DNA from: Gluconacetobacter aggeris
GTDB lineage: Bacteria > Pseudomonadota > Alphaproteobacteria > Acetobacterales > Acetobacteraceae
Assembly (NCBI RefSeq): GCF_014174395.1
Contig: NZ_JABEQD010000001.1
Span: 248,001 to 312,000 of the forward strand
Direction: 5' to 3'
Length of the DNA stretch: 64,000 bases
The translations under genes were made by a program, and so were the position numbers. The notes below the pieces were generated by a model. The model worked only from the letters and a program-made list of their open reading frames with translations. It was not told where the DNA came from and did no database searches. Below are positions 1-9,579 of the stretch, one piece after another; position 1 is the first letter of the stretch, and each line of letters begins with the position of its first letter.

Positions 1-905
1 ACGCATGGGAATGCGTTCATCCTCCACCCGATAATGTTCGGGATGTCTACGCCCGTTCCCGTGCTCTTTCCATAACGGGAAGAGAAACATTGTTACGATT
101 TTCATTAAAACTTTTTAATTGATACCTGATCGTCCTCCTTTTACGCGCGACGCATTGCCTCGTCCGGTCGCGGCGAGGGCATCCACGGGATTGGCGGTCC
201 CTCTCACATGCTTGTGATAACCGGCTTTCCAGTACCATGCGGGGCCGCGCCGATGGCCTGCCCACTTGGCACCCCGCAAGGAATTTCAAAGCATCATCTT
301 GTTTTTATAATATTTTTTAGTTTTTCTCCGGATGGCTTCCGGGTCGCGGCAAGATGCCGCCGCGACCATCGATACCGATCAGGTATTGATGGATGACGGT
401 TTAAGTATTTTACACCGGTGTCGGATTGCTTTGTTTTTGGAACAGGAACAACAGGATTTCTGCGTCACAGGGGCAATTTTCGTCGCGTCATGCCTGTCAG
501 GCGCCTCCCGCATCACGATGGGAGCATGGCCCGGGAGGGTGGGAAAGGAAATTACATTTAGTTCATTTTTTGTTATAAAATTATGAACAAAAATTAATTG
601 GAACCGCGCAAGGCAGTCCCCTGCCCGGCACGATTCCGGCGTCGGTATTTCGTTTTCATGCCGGTTCGATCCGGGCACGTGCACCTGCCCCCACTCTGAA
701 AAAATCGCGATCCTGTCAGCATCAGGCCTGCACAGGGCCGTCGGCCGCATTGCGCCGACATTATTGCGGCCCTACTGGTCGCTTTTATGTAATAACAAGC
801 CTGCACAAGGCATGTAACGGGACCTCCCCTTGAAAAAAGGCGGAGCATCGTGTTCTTGTTATCGTTAGTTAGGTTAATATATAACAATAATGGAGCCTCG
901 TCGTT
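1..905. other. AT-rich intergenic region upstream of the porin
   Basis: No convincing gene is visible. The short reading frames on both strands resemble no family and cross strongly AT-rich stretches unlike the neighbouring coding DNA. The AT-rich core at about 550-600 contains an inverted repeat: GTTCAT at 561-566 pairs with ATGAAC at 583-588, with T-rich and A-rich flanks. Around 780-890 there is a second AT-rich zone next to the porin start. A spacer of 0.9 kb is long for this window, where most gaps are under 200 bases. It could hold regulatory sites or an unrecognised small RNA. Confidence 0.5.
856..883 (+). promoter_or_regulatory. putative sigma70-type promoter of the porin gene
   Basis: TTGTTA at 856-861 and TATATA at 878-883 are separated by 16 bases. 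A transcript would begin near 890, just before a GGAG at 892-895 and the GTG start at 906, giving a very short leader. Predicted by eye only. Confidence 0.35.
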
Positions 906-2558
906 GTGACAACTTTCACTACCAGAACAAACGGCGAAACTTTATTCCCCCATTCGTTCCGCCGGTTGACTGTCGGCGGTGTCTGCCTGGCCGCTCTTGT
1001 CGGGTTGGCCGGTGAAGCCGGAGCCCTTTCCGCCGCGCATGCCGCCACGCAGGGTGCTGCCCCCACCATCAGGACAGGGATCGACAGCGGCACTGATCCG
1101 TCCCGTCCGGGCGTCCTGATCCAGCCGAAGGGCACCGTGTCGGCGAAAACGCCCGGCCCGGCCGCATCGAACGCGCGCGCCGCGAATGGGTATGATCGCA
1201 GCAATCATCACCATGCGATCGAACTGGACGCCCTGACCGACCAGGAAGGCCTGTCGTGGCTGCTGCCCTCCGAAGTGGACGCGCAGCGCCGCACCGACAT
1301 GGCGGACCCCTATTACGTGCCGACCGGTGCCGCCGGGCATCTGCTGCCGCAGATCATGCCGTTCCGCGAGCGCCTGCAAAAGAAGGGCTTCACCTTTTCG
1401 CTGACCTACAAAGCCGAAGCCATGGGCGATATCGATGGCGGCATCCGGCGCGGCATGGACTATGTGCACGAGTTCACGCTCCAGATGCTTTTCGATCTGG
1501 GCAAGATGTCGCACGCTCTTGACGGCTGGACCGTCCATACGCTGGTCATGAATCGGGCGGGACGGGAAGTGTCACACGATCTGGTCGGCGATTACTATGT
1601 CAACCTGATGGAGGTCTACGGCCTGTCAGGCCATGTCGTGGCGCATCTCGTCGATTTCTACGCTCAGAAGAAAGCATTCCATAATCGCCTCGATGTCGCT
1701 TTCGGCCGCATGGCCCTGACCCATGTATTCGCGACCTCTCCCCTGCTTTGCTCGTTCATGGTCACTTGTTCGGCACCTGTTGCGTTGAAAGTCGATCCGG
1801 CTTTCGCCGTGTATCCCAAGGCCACATGGGGGGCACGGGCACGCTTCCGCCCCACCCGCGACACGGCCATCCAGGTCGGCGCCTACGAAGTCCAGCCGCT
1901 CGCCGACGGTCCCAGCGGTTGGGCCTGGGCCAGCGAGAACGCCACCGGCCTGATGCTGCCTGCCGAATTCACATGGGAACCTTTCCTTACGCACAACAAG
2001 CTGCCGGGCCATTATGTCATAGGCTATGCCCACGACACCACGCGCTATCCCGACGCCCTGGGAACGAAACCAGCCGCGCTGGTTGCACAGGCCAGGCGTG
2101 AGCGCAGTGCGCCAATGGACATGTTCTGGCTCGAAACCGAGCAGATGATCTATCGCCTGGGCGGACCGGGCCAGATGTCCGGAGGCTATCTGATGGCCGG
2201 CTATGTCCACAATACACCGCATGTCGCCTCGATCTCCGATGAGGCTTACGGCGGTCTCTCGTTCAACGGCGTGATTCCCGGACGCGCGAAGGACCGCCTG
2301 GGCATCCTGTATTCGTGGTACCACGTCAGCGATCGCAAGAGGCAGGGGCAGGTCATCGCCCAGGATGCCGGCCTCTCCCTAGGTAGCCAGGTACGTGGCC
2401 CGCAGACGAATTCCCAGGTGATCGAGGCTTACTATGGGATAGACACCTGTCCGGGATTGGTCATCCAGCCCGAATTCCAGTACATGATCCATCCTGGCGA
2501 AACCTCTCATATTCCCAACGCCGCGCTGGTTGGCCTCAAAGTGGCCGCATCGTTGTAG
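906..2558 (+). CDS. OprB-type carbohydrate-selective porin
   Basis: Predicted outer-membrane porin of 550 residues. The first ~45 residues have an RR-containing N-region and a hydrophobic core ending near an AHA/ATQ stretch, as expected for a long signal peptide. The body from about residue 125 has the OprB pattern: a conserved plug-like start with YKAE and GDIDGG, then alternating amphipathic strands rich in aromatic residues, such as LMEVYGL, VDFYAQKK and GAYEVQP. It ends in hydrophobic alternation up to the terminal LKVAASL. OprB porins let sugars diffuse across the outer membrane and are abundant in acetic acid bacteria. The start is GTG, with GGAG ten bases upstream. It is monocistronic, with its own promoter and a downstream hairpin. 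Substrate cannot be told. Confidence 0.78.
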   Translation: MTTFTTRTNGETLFPHSFRRLTVGGVCLAALVGLAGEAGALSAAHAATQGAAPTIRTGIDSGTDPSRPGVLIQPKGTVSAKTPGPAASNARAANGYDRSNHHHAIELDALTDQEGLSWLLPSEVDAQRRTDMADPYYVPTGAAGHLLPQIMPFRERLQKKGFTFSLTYKAEAMGDIDGGIRRGMDYVHEFTLQMLFDLGKMSHALDGWTVHTLVMNRAGREVSHDLVGDYYVNLMEVYGLSGHVVAHLVDFYAQKKAFHNRLDVAFGRMALTHVFATSPLLCSFMVTCSAPVALKVDPAFAVYPKATWGARARFRPTRDTAIQVGAYEVQPLADGPSGWAWASENATGLMLPAEFTWEPFLTHNKLPGHYVIGYAHDTTRYPDALGTKPAALVAQARRERSAPMDMFWLETEQMIYRLGGPGQMSGGYLMAGYVHNTPHVASISDEAYGGLSFNGVIPGRAKDRLGILYSWYHVSDRKRQGQVIAQDAGLSLGSQVRGPQTNSQVIEAYYGIDTCPGLVIQPEFQYMIHPGETSHIPNAALVGLKVAASL

Positions 2559-2686
2559 GAGATTGCTGAAACGCGCGCCGGCGTCGCCCGGCACGCGTCT
2601 TTCGTCCGCCGCATGGCCGTTCCGCAGCCGGCGGCCCACAGAGAATTTGACTTGAAGGCGCGCCCACCCACATCATGCGGGTGGAG

Positions 2687-2726
2687 GCGAAATGGCCCAC
2701 CCGCCGCGGCGCGTGGGCCATTTCGC
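2687..2726. terminator. 14-bp perfect hairpin between porin and argD
   Basis: GCGAAATGGCCCAC at 2687-2700 pairs perfectly with GTGGGCCATTTCGC at 2713-2726 around a 12-base GC-rich loop. A smaller GGGTGG/CCACCC hairpin precedes it. No T-run follows, so it may be a factor-dependent or weak terminator for the porin. It lies 69 bases before argD, so a role in the argD leader is also possible. Confidence 0.5.
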
Positions 2727-2794
2727 GTTCGACATCATCAACCCTACGGACATCCGACGAAGCCGGACAACGAAACGATAAGGTTCAGACCTCC

Positions 2795-3997
2795 ATGATT
2801 CCCGCCCTGATGCCCACCTACAACCGTGCCGATCTCGCTTTCGAGCGGGGCGAAGGCTCCTGGCTGTACACGGCGGACGGGCGACGATTCCTGGATCTCG
2901 GGGCGGGGATCGCGACCTCGTCCCTGGGGCATGACCATCCGCAGCTGGTCGCGGCCATTGCCGGGCAGGCGGCGCGGGTGATGCATGTGTCGAACCTGTA
3001 CCGGGTGCCGCAGGCCGAGCGGCTGGCCGCGCGGCTGGTCGCCGCCAGCTTTGCCGACAGCGTCTTCTTCTGCAATTCGGGCGCCGAGGCGAACGAAGGC
3101 ATGGTCAAGATCATCCGCCGTGCGCAGGCCCATGGCGGCCATCCGGAACGCACGCGGATCATCTGCTTCAACGGCGCCTTCCATGGCCGCACGCTGGCGA
3201 TGCTGTCGGCCACCGGCAACCCGAAATATCTCGACGGGTTCGGACCAGTGGTCGAAGGGTTCGACCATGTGCCGATGAACAACATGAACGCCCTGCGCGC
3301 CGCGATCACGCCCGAGACCGCCGGCGTCATGATCGAGCCGGTGCAGGGTGAGAGCGGCGTCAACGTCGCCGATCCGCGCTTTCTGCAGGAGCTGCGCGCC
3401 GCCTGCGACGAATTCGGCCTGTTCCTGGGCATGGACGAGGTGCAGAGCGGCATGGGCCGGACCGGCCGGCTGTTCGCCCATGAATGGTCGGGGGTGACGC
3501 CCGACGTGCTGTCGACCGCCAAGGGCATTGCCGGCGGCTTTCCCATGGGGGCCATCCTGGCCACCGAGGCGACGGCGAAATACCTGACGGCGGGCTCGCA
3601 CGGCACCACGTTCGGGGGCGGCCCGCTGGCCTGCACCGCCGCGAACACGGTGCTGGACGTGATTCTGGCCCCGGGCTTCCTGGACCAGGTGCAGACACGC
3701 GGCACCCAGTTGGGGCAGGTGCTGGATGCGCTGGTCGGTGAGTTCCCCGACCTGTTCGCCCAGTGGCGCGGCATCGGCCTGCTGCTGGGCCTGCGCTGCA
3801 TCGCGCCGGTCGCGCTGATGCAGGACGCGGCGATGCACGAAGGCGTGCTGAGCGTCACCGCCGGCGACAATGTGCTGCGCCTGGTGCCGCCGCTGGTGCT
3901 GACCGAGGAGGATTGCGCCGAGGCCGGGCGCCGGCTGCGCCGTGCGGCGCTGCGCGTGCGGGCGCATCTGGCCGCTTCGGCGGAGGACGCGGCATGA
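2795..3997 (+). CDS. argD: acetylornithine aminotransferase
   Basis: PLP-dependent class III aminotransferase of 400 residues. It converts N-acetylglutamate semialdehyde to N-acetylornithine with glutamate as amino donor, in cytoplasmic arginine synthesis. Diagnostic features are the [10 protein letters not shown] motif near residue 90, the [12 protein letters not shown] cofactor-binding stretch, and the PLP lysine at about residue 243 in [14 protein letters not shown]. The ATG at 2795 is chosen because the family begins just before [16 protein letters not shown]. An upstream in-frame start at 2675 would put 40 unrelated residues through a hairpin. Its stop overlaps the argF start (ATGA), so the two are translationally coupled. 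The enzyme may also use succinyldiaminopimelate; that cannot be decided from sequence. Confidence 0.95.
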   Translation: MIPALMPTYNRADLAFERGEGSWLYTADGRRFLDLGAGIATSSLGHDHPQLVAAIAGQAARVMHVSNLYRVPQAERLAARLVAASFADSVFFCNSGAEANEGMVKIIRRAQAHGGHPERTRIICFNGAFHGRTLAMLSATGNPKYLDGFGPVVEGFDHVPMNNMNALRAAITPETAGVMIEPVQGESGVNVADPRFLQELRAACDEFGLFLGMDEVQSGMGRTGRLFAHEWSGVTPDVLSTAKGIAGGFPMGAILATEATAKYLTAGSHGTTFGGGPLACTAANTVLDVILAPGFLDQVQTRGTQLGQVLDALVGEFPDLFAQWRGIGLLLGLRCIAPVALMQDAAMHEGVLSVTAGDNVLRLVPPLVLTEEDCAEAGRRLRRAALRVRAHLAASAEDAA

Positions 3998-4989
3998 ACG
4001 CGCTGCCTGCCACCCCCGTCACGCATCCCGCGCCGCGCCATTTTCTGGACCTGCGCGATTTCGATGGCGCGACCCTGCGCGCCATCCTGGACCTGGGCAG
4101 CCGCATCAAGCGGATGCAGCATGGACGGGCGCGACCGCTGCACCCGCGCCTGCCGCTGCTGGGCCGCACGCTGGGGCTGATGCTGTCCAAGCCCTCGACC
4201 CGGACCCGCGTGTCCTTCGAGGTCGGGATGCGCCAGCTTGGCGGCGAGGTGATCCTGCTGTCGCCCGCCGACATGCAACTGGGGCGCGGCGAGACGATAG
4301 CCGATACCGCCCGCGTGCTGTCGCGTTTCGTCGATGCCATCGTGCTGCGTACCGGCAACACGACGGCGCTGCGCGAACTGGCGCACTGGTCGAGCGTGCC
4401 GGTCATCAACGGTCTGACGCCGCATTCGCACCCGGTGCAGATCCTGGCCGACATCATGACGTTCGAGGAGCATCGCGGGCCGATCGCCGGCCGCACGATC
4501 GCCTGGATCGGGGACGGCAACAATGTCGCCACCTCCTTCATCGAGGCGGCGCGGCTGTTCGGCTTCCGCCTGCGCCTCGCCACGCCCCACCGCCACGCGC
4601 CGTCGGCCGAGGCCGTGGCCTGGGCCCGGGAGGGCGGTGCCGACATCACCCTGACCACCGACCCGCGCGAGGCCGTGGCGGGGGCGGACTGCGTCGTGAC
4701 CGACACCTGGGTCAGCATGTCCGACAGCGGGTCGGCGCAGCGCCTGCTGGATTTCGATCCCTACCGGGTCACGGCGGGGCTGATGGCGCTGGCCGCATCC
4801 GATGCCCTGTTCATGCACTGCCTGCCGGCCCATATCGGCGAGGAAGTGACCGAGGACGTGTTCGAAGGCCCCCGTTCGGTGGTGTTCGACGAAGCCGAGA
4901 ACCGCCTGCACGCGCAGAAGGGCCTGCTGGTCTGGGCGCTGGGCGGCGCGCAGTGGCAGGATTACGGAGAAGAGGAACCATCGCGATGA
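3994..4989 (+). CDS. argF: ornithine carbamoyltransferase
   Basis: Catalyses ornithine plus carbamoyl phosphate to citrulline in arginine synthesis. The 331 residues match the family length. SKPSTRTR (about residues 65-72) is the carbamoyl-phosphate loop. [10 protein letters not shown] carries the HPxQ signature, and [10 protein letters not shown] near residue 275 has the ornithine-binding cysteine. The ATG overlaps the argD stop by four bases, and the gene's own stop overlaps the next ORF in the same way, giving a tightly coupled argD-argF-ORF operon. Confidence 0.96.
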   Translation: MNALPATPVTHPAPRHFLDLRDFDGATLRAILDLGSRIKRMQHGRARPLHPRLPLLGRTLGLMLSKPSTRTRVSFEVGMRQLGGEVILLSPADMQLGRGETIADTARVLSRFVDAIVLRTGNTTALRELAHWSSVPVINGLTPHSHPVQILADIMTFEEHRGPIAGRTIAWIGDGNNVATSFIEAARLFGFRLRLATPHRHAPSAEAVAWAREGGADITLTTDPREAVAGADCVVTDTWVSMSDSGSAQRLLDFDPYRVTAGLMALAASDALFMHCLPAHIGEEVTEDVFEGPRSVVFDEAENRLHAQKGLLVWALGGAQWQDYGEEEPSR

Positions 4990-5306
4990 CCGGACCGGCC
5001 GAGACGCCAGCCCACCCGACGGCGACCGAGGATGTCCCGTCCACTCCCGGTTGGGTGGAAGGCAGCGTCGAGGCCGCCTTCGCCACCCTCCCCTGTTCCG
5101 GGCCGGGGGTGATGGTGCTGCGCAACGCCTATCTGGACTGCCTGGCCAACACGCCCCGCACCGAAGACCTGGACGCGGCGCATGACCGCTGCCGGCAGGC
5201 GCTGCTGAAGGCGCTGGCGGCGCGGGAAAAAATCGGCCCCGAGGCGCTGCGCGCCTTCGAGACCCGGCTGGAAGCGGTGGAAGCCGAGATCAGCGCCCGT
5301 ATTTAA
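4986..5306 (+). CDS. conserved hypothetical protein between argF and hslO
   Basis: A 106-residue acidic, probably cytoplasmic protein that I do not recognise. There is no signal peptide or membrane segment. The first ~35 residues are Pro/Thr/Glu-rich and probably disordered. The rest is predicted helical ([22 protein letters not shown], then [18 protein letters not shown]) and could form a short coiled coil. The ATG overlaps the argF stop (ATGA), so it is translated with the arginine genes, and it sits 43 bases before hslO. Real-gene status rests on the coupled start and good codon use. Its function is unknown. Confidence 0.7.
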   Translation: MTGPAETPAHPTATEDVPSTPGWVEGSVEAAFATLPCSGPGVMVLRNAYLDCLANTPRTEDLDAAHDRCRQALLKALAAREKIGPEALRAFETRLEAVEAEISARI

Positions 5307-5349
5307 GAGGCGGCCTGACACGCCCCTTCTGCCCTATCCGGAACTTGCC

Positions 5350-6309
5350 ATGATCGATACCCCTGCCTTTCTCGACGCCCATCGACCGGATGTACCCGAC
5401 CTGGTGATCCCGCAGGGGGTGACGCCGTTCTATCTGGCCGGGCGGCCGGTGCGCGGGCGGCTGGTGCGGCTGGGGGCGCTGGCGGATGCGCTGCTGAGCC
5501 GGCACGACAATCCCGACATCGTGCTGCGCCTGGCGGGCGAGGCGCTGGCGCTGGTGGGCGGCCTGGCCTCCGCGCTGAAATTCCAGGGCTCGTTCTCGCT
5601 CCAGGCCAAGGGGGACGGCCCGGTCTCGCTGCTGGTGGCGGACTGTACCAATGCCGGTGCGCTGCGCTTCCATGCCCATTCCGACGACGATGCGGTGGCG
5701 GCGCTGGCGGTAAGCGAGCCGGATGCCGATGCGGCCCGGCTGCTGGGCAGCGGCTATCTGGCATTTACGGTCGATCAGGGGCCGGATACCGATCTGCACC
5801 AGGGCATCGTCGCGATTGCCGGTGCGTCGCTGTCGGACATGGCCGCCCATTATTTCGAAACCAGCGAGCAGCATGCCTGCTGGGTACGGCTGGCCTGCGC
5901 GCACACCGATGCCGGCTGGCGCGCGTCGGCCCTGGTGCTGGAACGCATCGCGACCGAAGGCGGCATCGCGGCCGAAACCCCGCCCGACAGCGACGAGGAC
6001 GAGACATGGTCCACCGCCGTCACGCTGGCGGCGACGGTGACCGACGCGGAACTGCTGGACGATAATCTGTCGTCCGACGACCTGCTCTATCGCCTGTTCC
6101 ATTCCGAGGATGTCTGTGCCGACCGTCCCCGCGCGCTGGCCTTCGGCTGCCGGTGCAGCCGGGCGCGGCTGTCCGGCATCCTGGAGACCTTCGGCCGCGA
6201 GGATCTGGACCATATGGCCGAAGACGGCACCATCAGCATGCATTGCGCGTTCTGCAATATCAGCTTCCGCTTCGGTCGCGACGAGGTGGGCGGCCCCGTA
6301 ACGGATTGA
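5350..6309 (+). CDS. hslO: Hsp33 redox-regulated molecular chaperone
   Basis: Hsp33 is a cytoplasmic holdase that becomes active when oxidative stress releases zinc from four cysteines. These are present: C267 and C269 in CRCSRAR, and C299 and C302 in HCAFCNISF. The N-terminal part (PDLVIPQGVTPFYLAGRPVRGR, then QGSFSLQAKGDGPVSLLVADCT) is the typical Hsp33 substrate-binding fold. At 319 residues it is slightly longer than the E. coli protein (292). The first cysteine pair is CxC and the second CxxC, as in the family. It lies directly after the arginine genes and is probably co-transcribed. Confidence 0.93.
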   Translation: MIDTPAFLDAHRPDVPDLVIPQGVTPFYLAGRPVRGRLVRLGALADALLSRHDNPDIVLRLAGEALALVGGLASALKFQGSFSLQAKGDGPVSLLVADCTNAGALRFHAHSDDDAVAALAVSEPDADAARLLGSGYLAFTVDQGPDTDLHQGIVAIAGASLSDMAAHYFETSEQHACWVRLACAHTDAGWRASALVLERIATEGGIAAETPPDSDEDETWSTAVTLAATVTDAELLDDNLSSDDLLYRLFHSEDVCADRPRALAFGCRCSRARLSGILETFGREDLDHMAEDGTISMHCAFCNISFRFGRDEVGGPVTD

Positions 6310-6377
6310 CCGGACAGGGCTGGAGCGGCAGTTTTCTCCGACGTCCTGTATCGATCCCACCGTCGGAGAACTCCTTC

Positions 6378-7262
6378 ATGCGTCCGTCCCGCCGGGCCGC
6401 CCGGTTGCCCATGCTGCTCCTGCTCGCCTGCCCGCTCCTGCCGCTTGCGGCGTGCAGCGACGCGCCGCCGCCCAATTTCGCGCCGATGCGCTACGACTAC
6501 CTGCCGGTGCTGCGCCTGAATGTGGCGACGATCAACATCGTCGATAACGGGCAGCCGGGCACGGTGCCGGGCGATGTTTCCGGCCGCGCGCCCACGCCGC
6601 CCGACCAGGCGCTGCACCAGATGGCCACCGACCGGCTGATGGCGGCCGGCAGCACCGGCGGCGCCGTCTTCACCATCGACCGGGCCTCGATCCTGCACCA
6701 GCCGGGCGGCACGCTGGAGGGGCAGATGGACGTGCATCTCGACGTCTCCAGCCCCAACGGCCAGCGCCAGGGCTATGCCGAGGCCCATGTCCGGCGCACC
6801 TTCAGCTCGACGGCTTCGGACAGCGACGGCAACGCGGATTCGCCGGCCAACCTGTATGCGATCACGTCGCAGATGATGAAGGACATGAATGTCGAGCTGG
6901 AGTTCCAGGTCCGGCATCATCTGGCGGACTGGCTGGTCGATGCCGTCGGCACCACGCCCAGGGCGATCCAGCAGCAGCAGCTCGGCCTGCCCGGCAGCCC
7001 CGGGGCGACGGCTCCGGCCACGGCTTCCCTCGCGGCCACCCCGACTGCCGCCGCGGCCGTTGCCGGCCCGGCCTCACCTGCACCCGCGGCACCGGCGCCG
7101 GCCGTGGTTCCCAGCGAACCCAACGCGATCTTCCCGACCGGCGGCCCGGCCACCGACGGCAGCGCCGCCCCGGCGCCGCGCGTGAAGTCGCCCCAGCCCG
7201 GCTACCTGACCCTGCCGTCCGGAACCGCGACCAGCGCGCCCAACGCCAGCAACGGCTACTGA
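6378..7262 (+). CDS. predicted lipoprotein of unknown function
   Basis: A 294-residue exported protein. The N-terminus has two arginine clusters, a leucine-rich core and a lipobox (LPLAAC, cysteine near residue 27), so it is probably lipid-anchored. The middle (about 35-195) reads as one folded domain with alternating strands and no family I recognise. The last ~95 residues are an Ala/Pro-rich low-complexity tail, probably an unstructured periplasmic linker. The ATG at 6378 begins the signal peptide; a longer upstream reading would run through hslO. Function is unknown. Confidence 0.75.
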   Translation: MRPSRRAARLPMLLLLACPLLPLAACSDAPPPNFAPMRYDYLPVLRLNVATINIVDNGQPGTVPGDVSGRAPTPPDQALHQMATDRLMAAGSTGGAVFTIDRASILHQPGGTLEGQMDVHLDVSSPNGQRQGYAEAHVRRTFSSTASDSDGNADSPANLYAITSQMMKDMNVELEFQVRHHLADWLVDAVGTTPRAIQQQQLGLPGSPGATAPATASLAATPTAAAAVAGPASPAPAAPAPAVVPSEPNAIFPTGGPATDGSAAPAPRVKSPQPGYLTLPSGTATSAPNASNGY

Positions 7263-7302
7263 GCCGAGGGACGGGGGCGGAGACGATCCGCCCCCGCCGC
7301 GC

Positions 7303-9465
7303 CTATCCTTTCAGCGCGTCGAGGACCAGCCCGCTGGTCAGGATCTGCGGCAGGACATGGCCCTGCGCATCGCCCGGCGCGTAATAGACGTAGAACGGGA
7401 CCCCTGCCCTGCCATGCGCTTCCAGGAAGGCGCTGATGGTGGCGTCGCGATTGGTCCAGTCGCCTTTCATGTAGACCACGTGCCGGTCGCGGAAGGCCGC
7501 CTGCACGGGGGCGGATGAGAGGGCCACCCGCTCGTTCACCAGGCACGAGATGCACCATGCGGCCGTCATGTCGACGAAGACCGGCCGCCCCTGCGCCCGC
7601 AGCGCCGCCAGCCGGGTGGGCGAAAAGGCCTCGGTGCCCGCGGGGCCGGAGGCGACCAGGCCCGCATCGGCACCGGCCCGCCCCGCCCGCAGGCCGGGCA
7701 GCATCGCCATGGCCACCGCCAGCGCCACCAGGGCCAGGGCGCGGCACAGCCGGATCTGCCGCGCCGGACCGTCGCGCATGGCCATGCCCTGGGCCAGCCC
7801 GGTCAGCCACGCCGCCAGCCCGACCAGTACCAGCCCGGCGCCCAGAACCGCGATGGCGGTCGCGCCGGCCTGCAGGGCCAGCACCCACATCAGCCACACG
7901 CAGGTGGCGAGGATGGGAAAGGCCAGCCCCTGGCGCAGGATATCCATCCATGCCCCCGGACGCGGCAGGTAACGTGCCAGTGCCGGCACACCGGCCAGGA
8001 CCAGGTAAGGCGCGGCCAGCCCGGCACCCATGGCGATGAACACCGCCATCGCCACCCAGGCCGGCGCCGTCAGCGCCCCCGCGATGGCCGCCCCCATGAA
8101 CGGCGCGGTGCAGGGCGTAGCCACCAGTACCGCCAGCACGCCGGTCATCGCGTCGCCCAGATAGCCACCGCGCGTGACCCCGGCACCGCCCAGGGCCGCG
8201 ATGCCGTTGCCCATGCCGAACACGCCCAGCAGGTTCAGCGCCACGGCGAACAGCAGCCAGCACACGGCGGCGACGAAGGCGGCGGACTGGAACTGGAAGC
8301 CCCAGCCGGCCACTGCCCCGGCCGCGCGCAGGGTCAGCATGATGCCGCCCAGCACCATGAAGGCACCCACCACGCCGGCGGCATAGGCGCCGGCCCCGGC
8401 CAGACGGGCCATGGTATGCGCGCCGGCCAGACGGGTCAGCGCCATGGCCTTCATCATCAGGACCGGGAACACGCAGGGCATCAGGTTCAGGATCAGCCCG
8501 CCCGCGAAGGCCAGCAGCAGCATGCGCAGGCCGCCCGCCGCGCCCTCCGGCACGGGCAGCGCCATGGCCGGCGCGCCTGCGGGAGCGGCCGGGGCGGCCA
8601 TCGCCGGGCCCGGGCGGGCCGCGATCGACAGCGCGCGCGTCTCGCCCGCCGGGTCCTTCAGCACCAGCACGCCGTCCAGCGTCGGGGCGGCATGGAAGGC
8701 GTCGCCGGGCTTCAGCGCCAGGGTCAGCGTGCCGTCCGCGATCTTCATCGGCTGGTCGGCGTCCTGGTCGATGGCGCCGGTGGTGAGGGGCATGAACCAT
8801 GCCTCGCGCACGGCGGCCGGGGTCAGGCCCGCGCCGGTCAGGCTCAGCGTTCCGTCGGGCGCGATGGTGGCGGCGAAGGGCGATTCCATGGGGCGTGCCT
8901 GGGCCGCGCGCGCGAACAGCGGTGCTTCGGCCGAAGGCGCCGGATCGCCAGCCGGCAGGGTCAGGGTGAACTGCCCCTGTTCGGGCACGCAGACGGCCGC
9001 GCAGACCAGCCACTCGGCGGTGGCCTTCAGCACCATCGGCGCGTCGCCGGTGCCCGAGGGCTGCAATTCGGCGGGCAGCAGCACGTCGCCCGTATAGCCG
9101 TAGGACATCAGCGGCCCGTCGCGCAGGCGCTCCGGCGCCGGCCAGGCGATGGTGCCGGAGGCCCCGGAGGCGCCGCCGCTGGCCTGCACCGAGAGCGTCG
9201 GCGCCTCGCCCGCGTCGCCGGGATTGATCCAGTAGGTGTGCCAGCCGGGCTTCAGCCGCAGCCGCAGGCCGACATGCAGCTTCGTGCCGGGGCGATAATG
9301 GTCGGTATCGGTCACCAGGGTCGCGATATCGCGTTCGCTCGTCTGCGCGGCACTTTCGGCCGCCAGGGCGTGGGTCCCGCCGGGGGCAAGGGACAGGACG
9401 ACCAGCATCGGCACCAGCCACGACGGCAGCGGGCGGGGGTGGCAAGGCGCCGCGAACGCGGACAT
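7303..9465 (-). CDS. DsbD/ScsB-type thiol:disulfide interchange protein
   Basis: Inner-membrane electron conduit that takes reducing power from cytoplasmic thioredoxin to periplasmic thiol proteins. The 720 residues show three parts: a signal peptide and DsbD-alpha-like domain (about 30-250, with the CAAVCVPEQG cysteines), a membrane core of about eight helices carrying MPCVFPVL and TPCTAPF, each with the CcdA-type cysteine-proline pair, and a C-terminal thioredoxin domain with CISC at about 638-641 in AAWCISCLVNE. The long N-terminal domain suggests the ScsB subclass rather than classical DsbD. ATG at 9465 is chosen because 50 further upstream residues would not look like a signal peptide. 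It is divergent from hrpB. Confidence 0.9.
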   Translation of the reverse strand: MSAFAAPCHPRPLPSWLVPMLVVLSLAPGGTHALAAESAAQTSERDIATLVTDTDHYRPGTKLHVGLRLRLKPGWHTYWINPGDAGEAPTLSVQASGGASGASGTIAWPAPERLRDGPLMSYGYTGDVLLPAELQPSGTGDAPMVLKATAEWLVCAAVCVPEQGQFTLTLPAGDPAPSAEAPLFARAAQARPMESPFAATIAPDGTLSLTGAGLTPAAVREAWFMPLTTGAIDQDADQPMKIADGTLTLALKPGDAFHAAPTLDGVLVLKDPAGETRALSIAARPGPAMAAPAAPAGAPAMALPVPEGAAGGLRMLLLAFAGGLILNLMPCVFPVLMMKAMALTRLAGAHTMARLAGAGAYAAGVVGAFMVLGGIMLTLRAAGAVAGWGFQFQSAAFVAAVCWLLFAVALNLLGVFGMGNGIAALGGAGVTRGGYLGDAMTGVLAVLVATPCTAPFMGAAIAGALTAPAWVAMAVFIAMGAGLAAPYLVLAGVPALARYLPRPGAWMDILRQGLAFPILATCVWLMWVLALQAGATAIAVLGAGLVLVGLAAWLTGLAQGMAMRDGPARQIRLCRALALVALAVAMAMLPGLRAGRAGADAGLVASGPAGTEAFSPTRLAALRAQGRPVFVDMTAAWCISCLVNERVALSSAPVQAAFRDRHVVYMKGDWTNRDATISAFLEAHGRAGVPFYVYYAPGDAQGHVLPQILTSGLVLDALKG

Positions 9466-9579
9466 GAACCGGGACAGGATCAAGAACGGAGGCTCCGGAA
9501 AATCAGGAAGGGCGAGTGGCGGAACGGCGGTGCAAGCCGGTGGATTGCCGGTTCCAGGCCATGGACGCATAAGCAGGAT

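Noticed and set aside
8416-9579. 388-codon upstream extension of the hrpB frame
   Set aside because: It is antisense to the DsbD/ScsB gene, whose family motifs are clear; hrpB similarity begins at the ATG at 9580.
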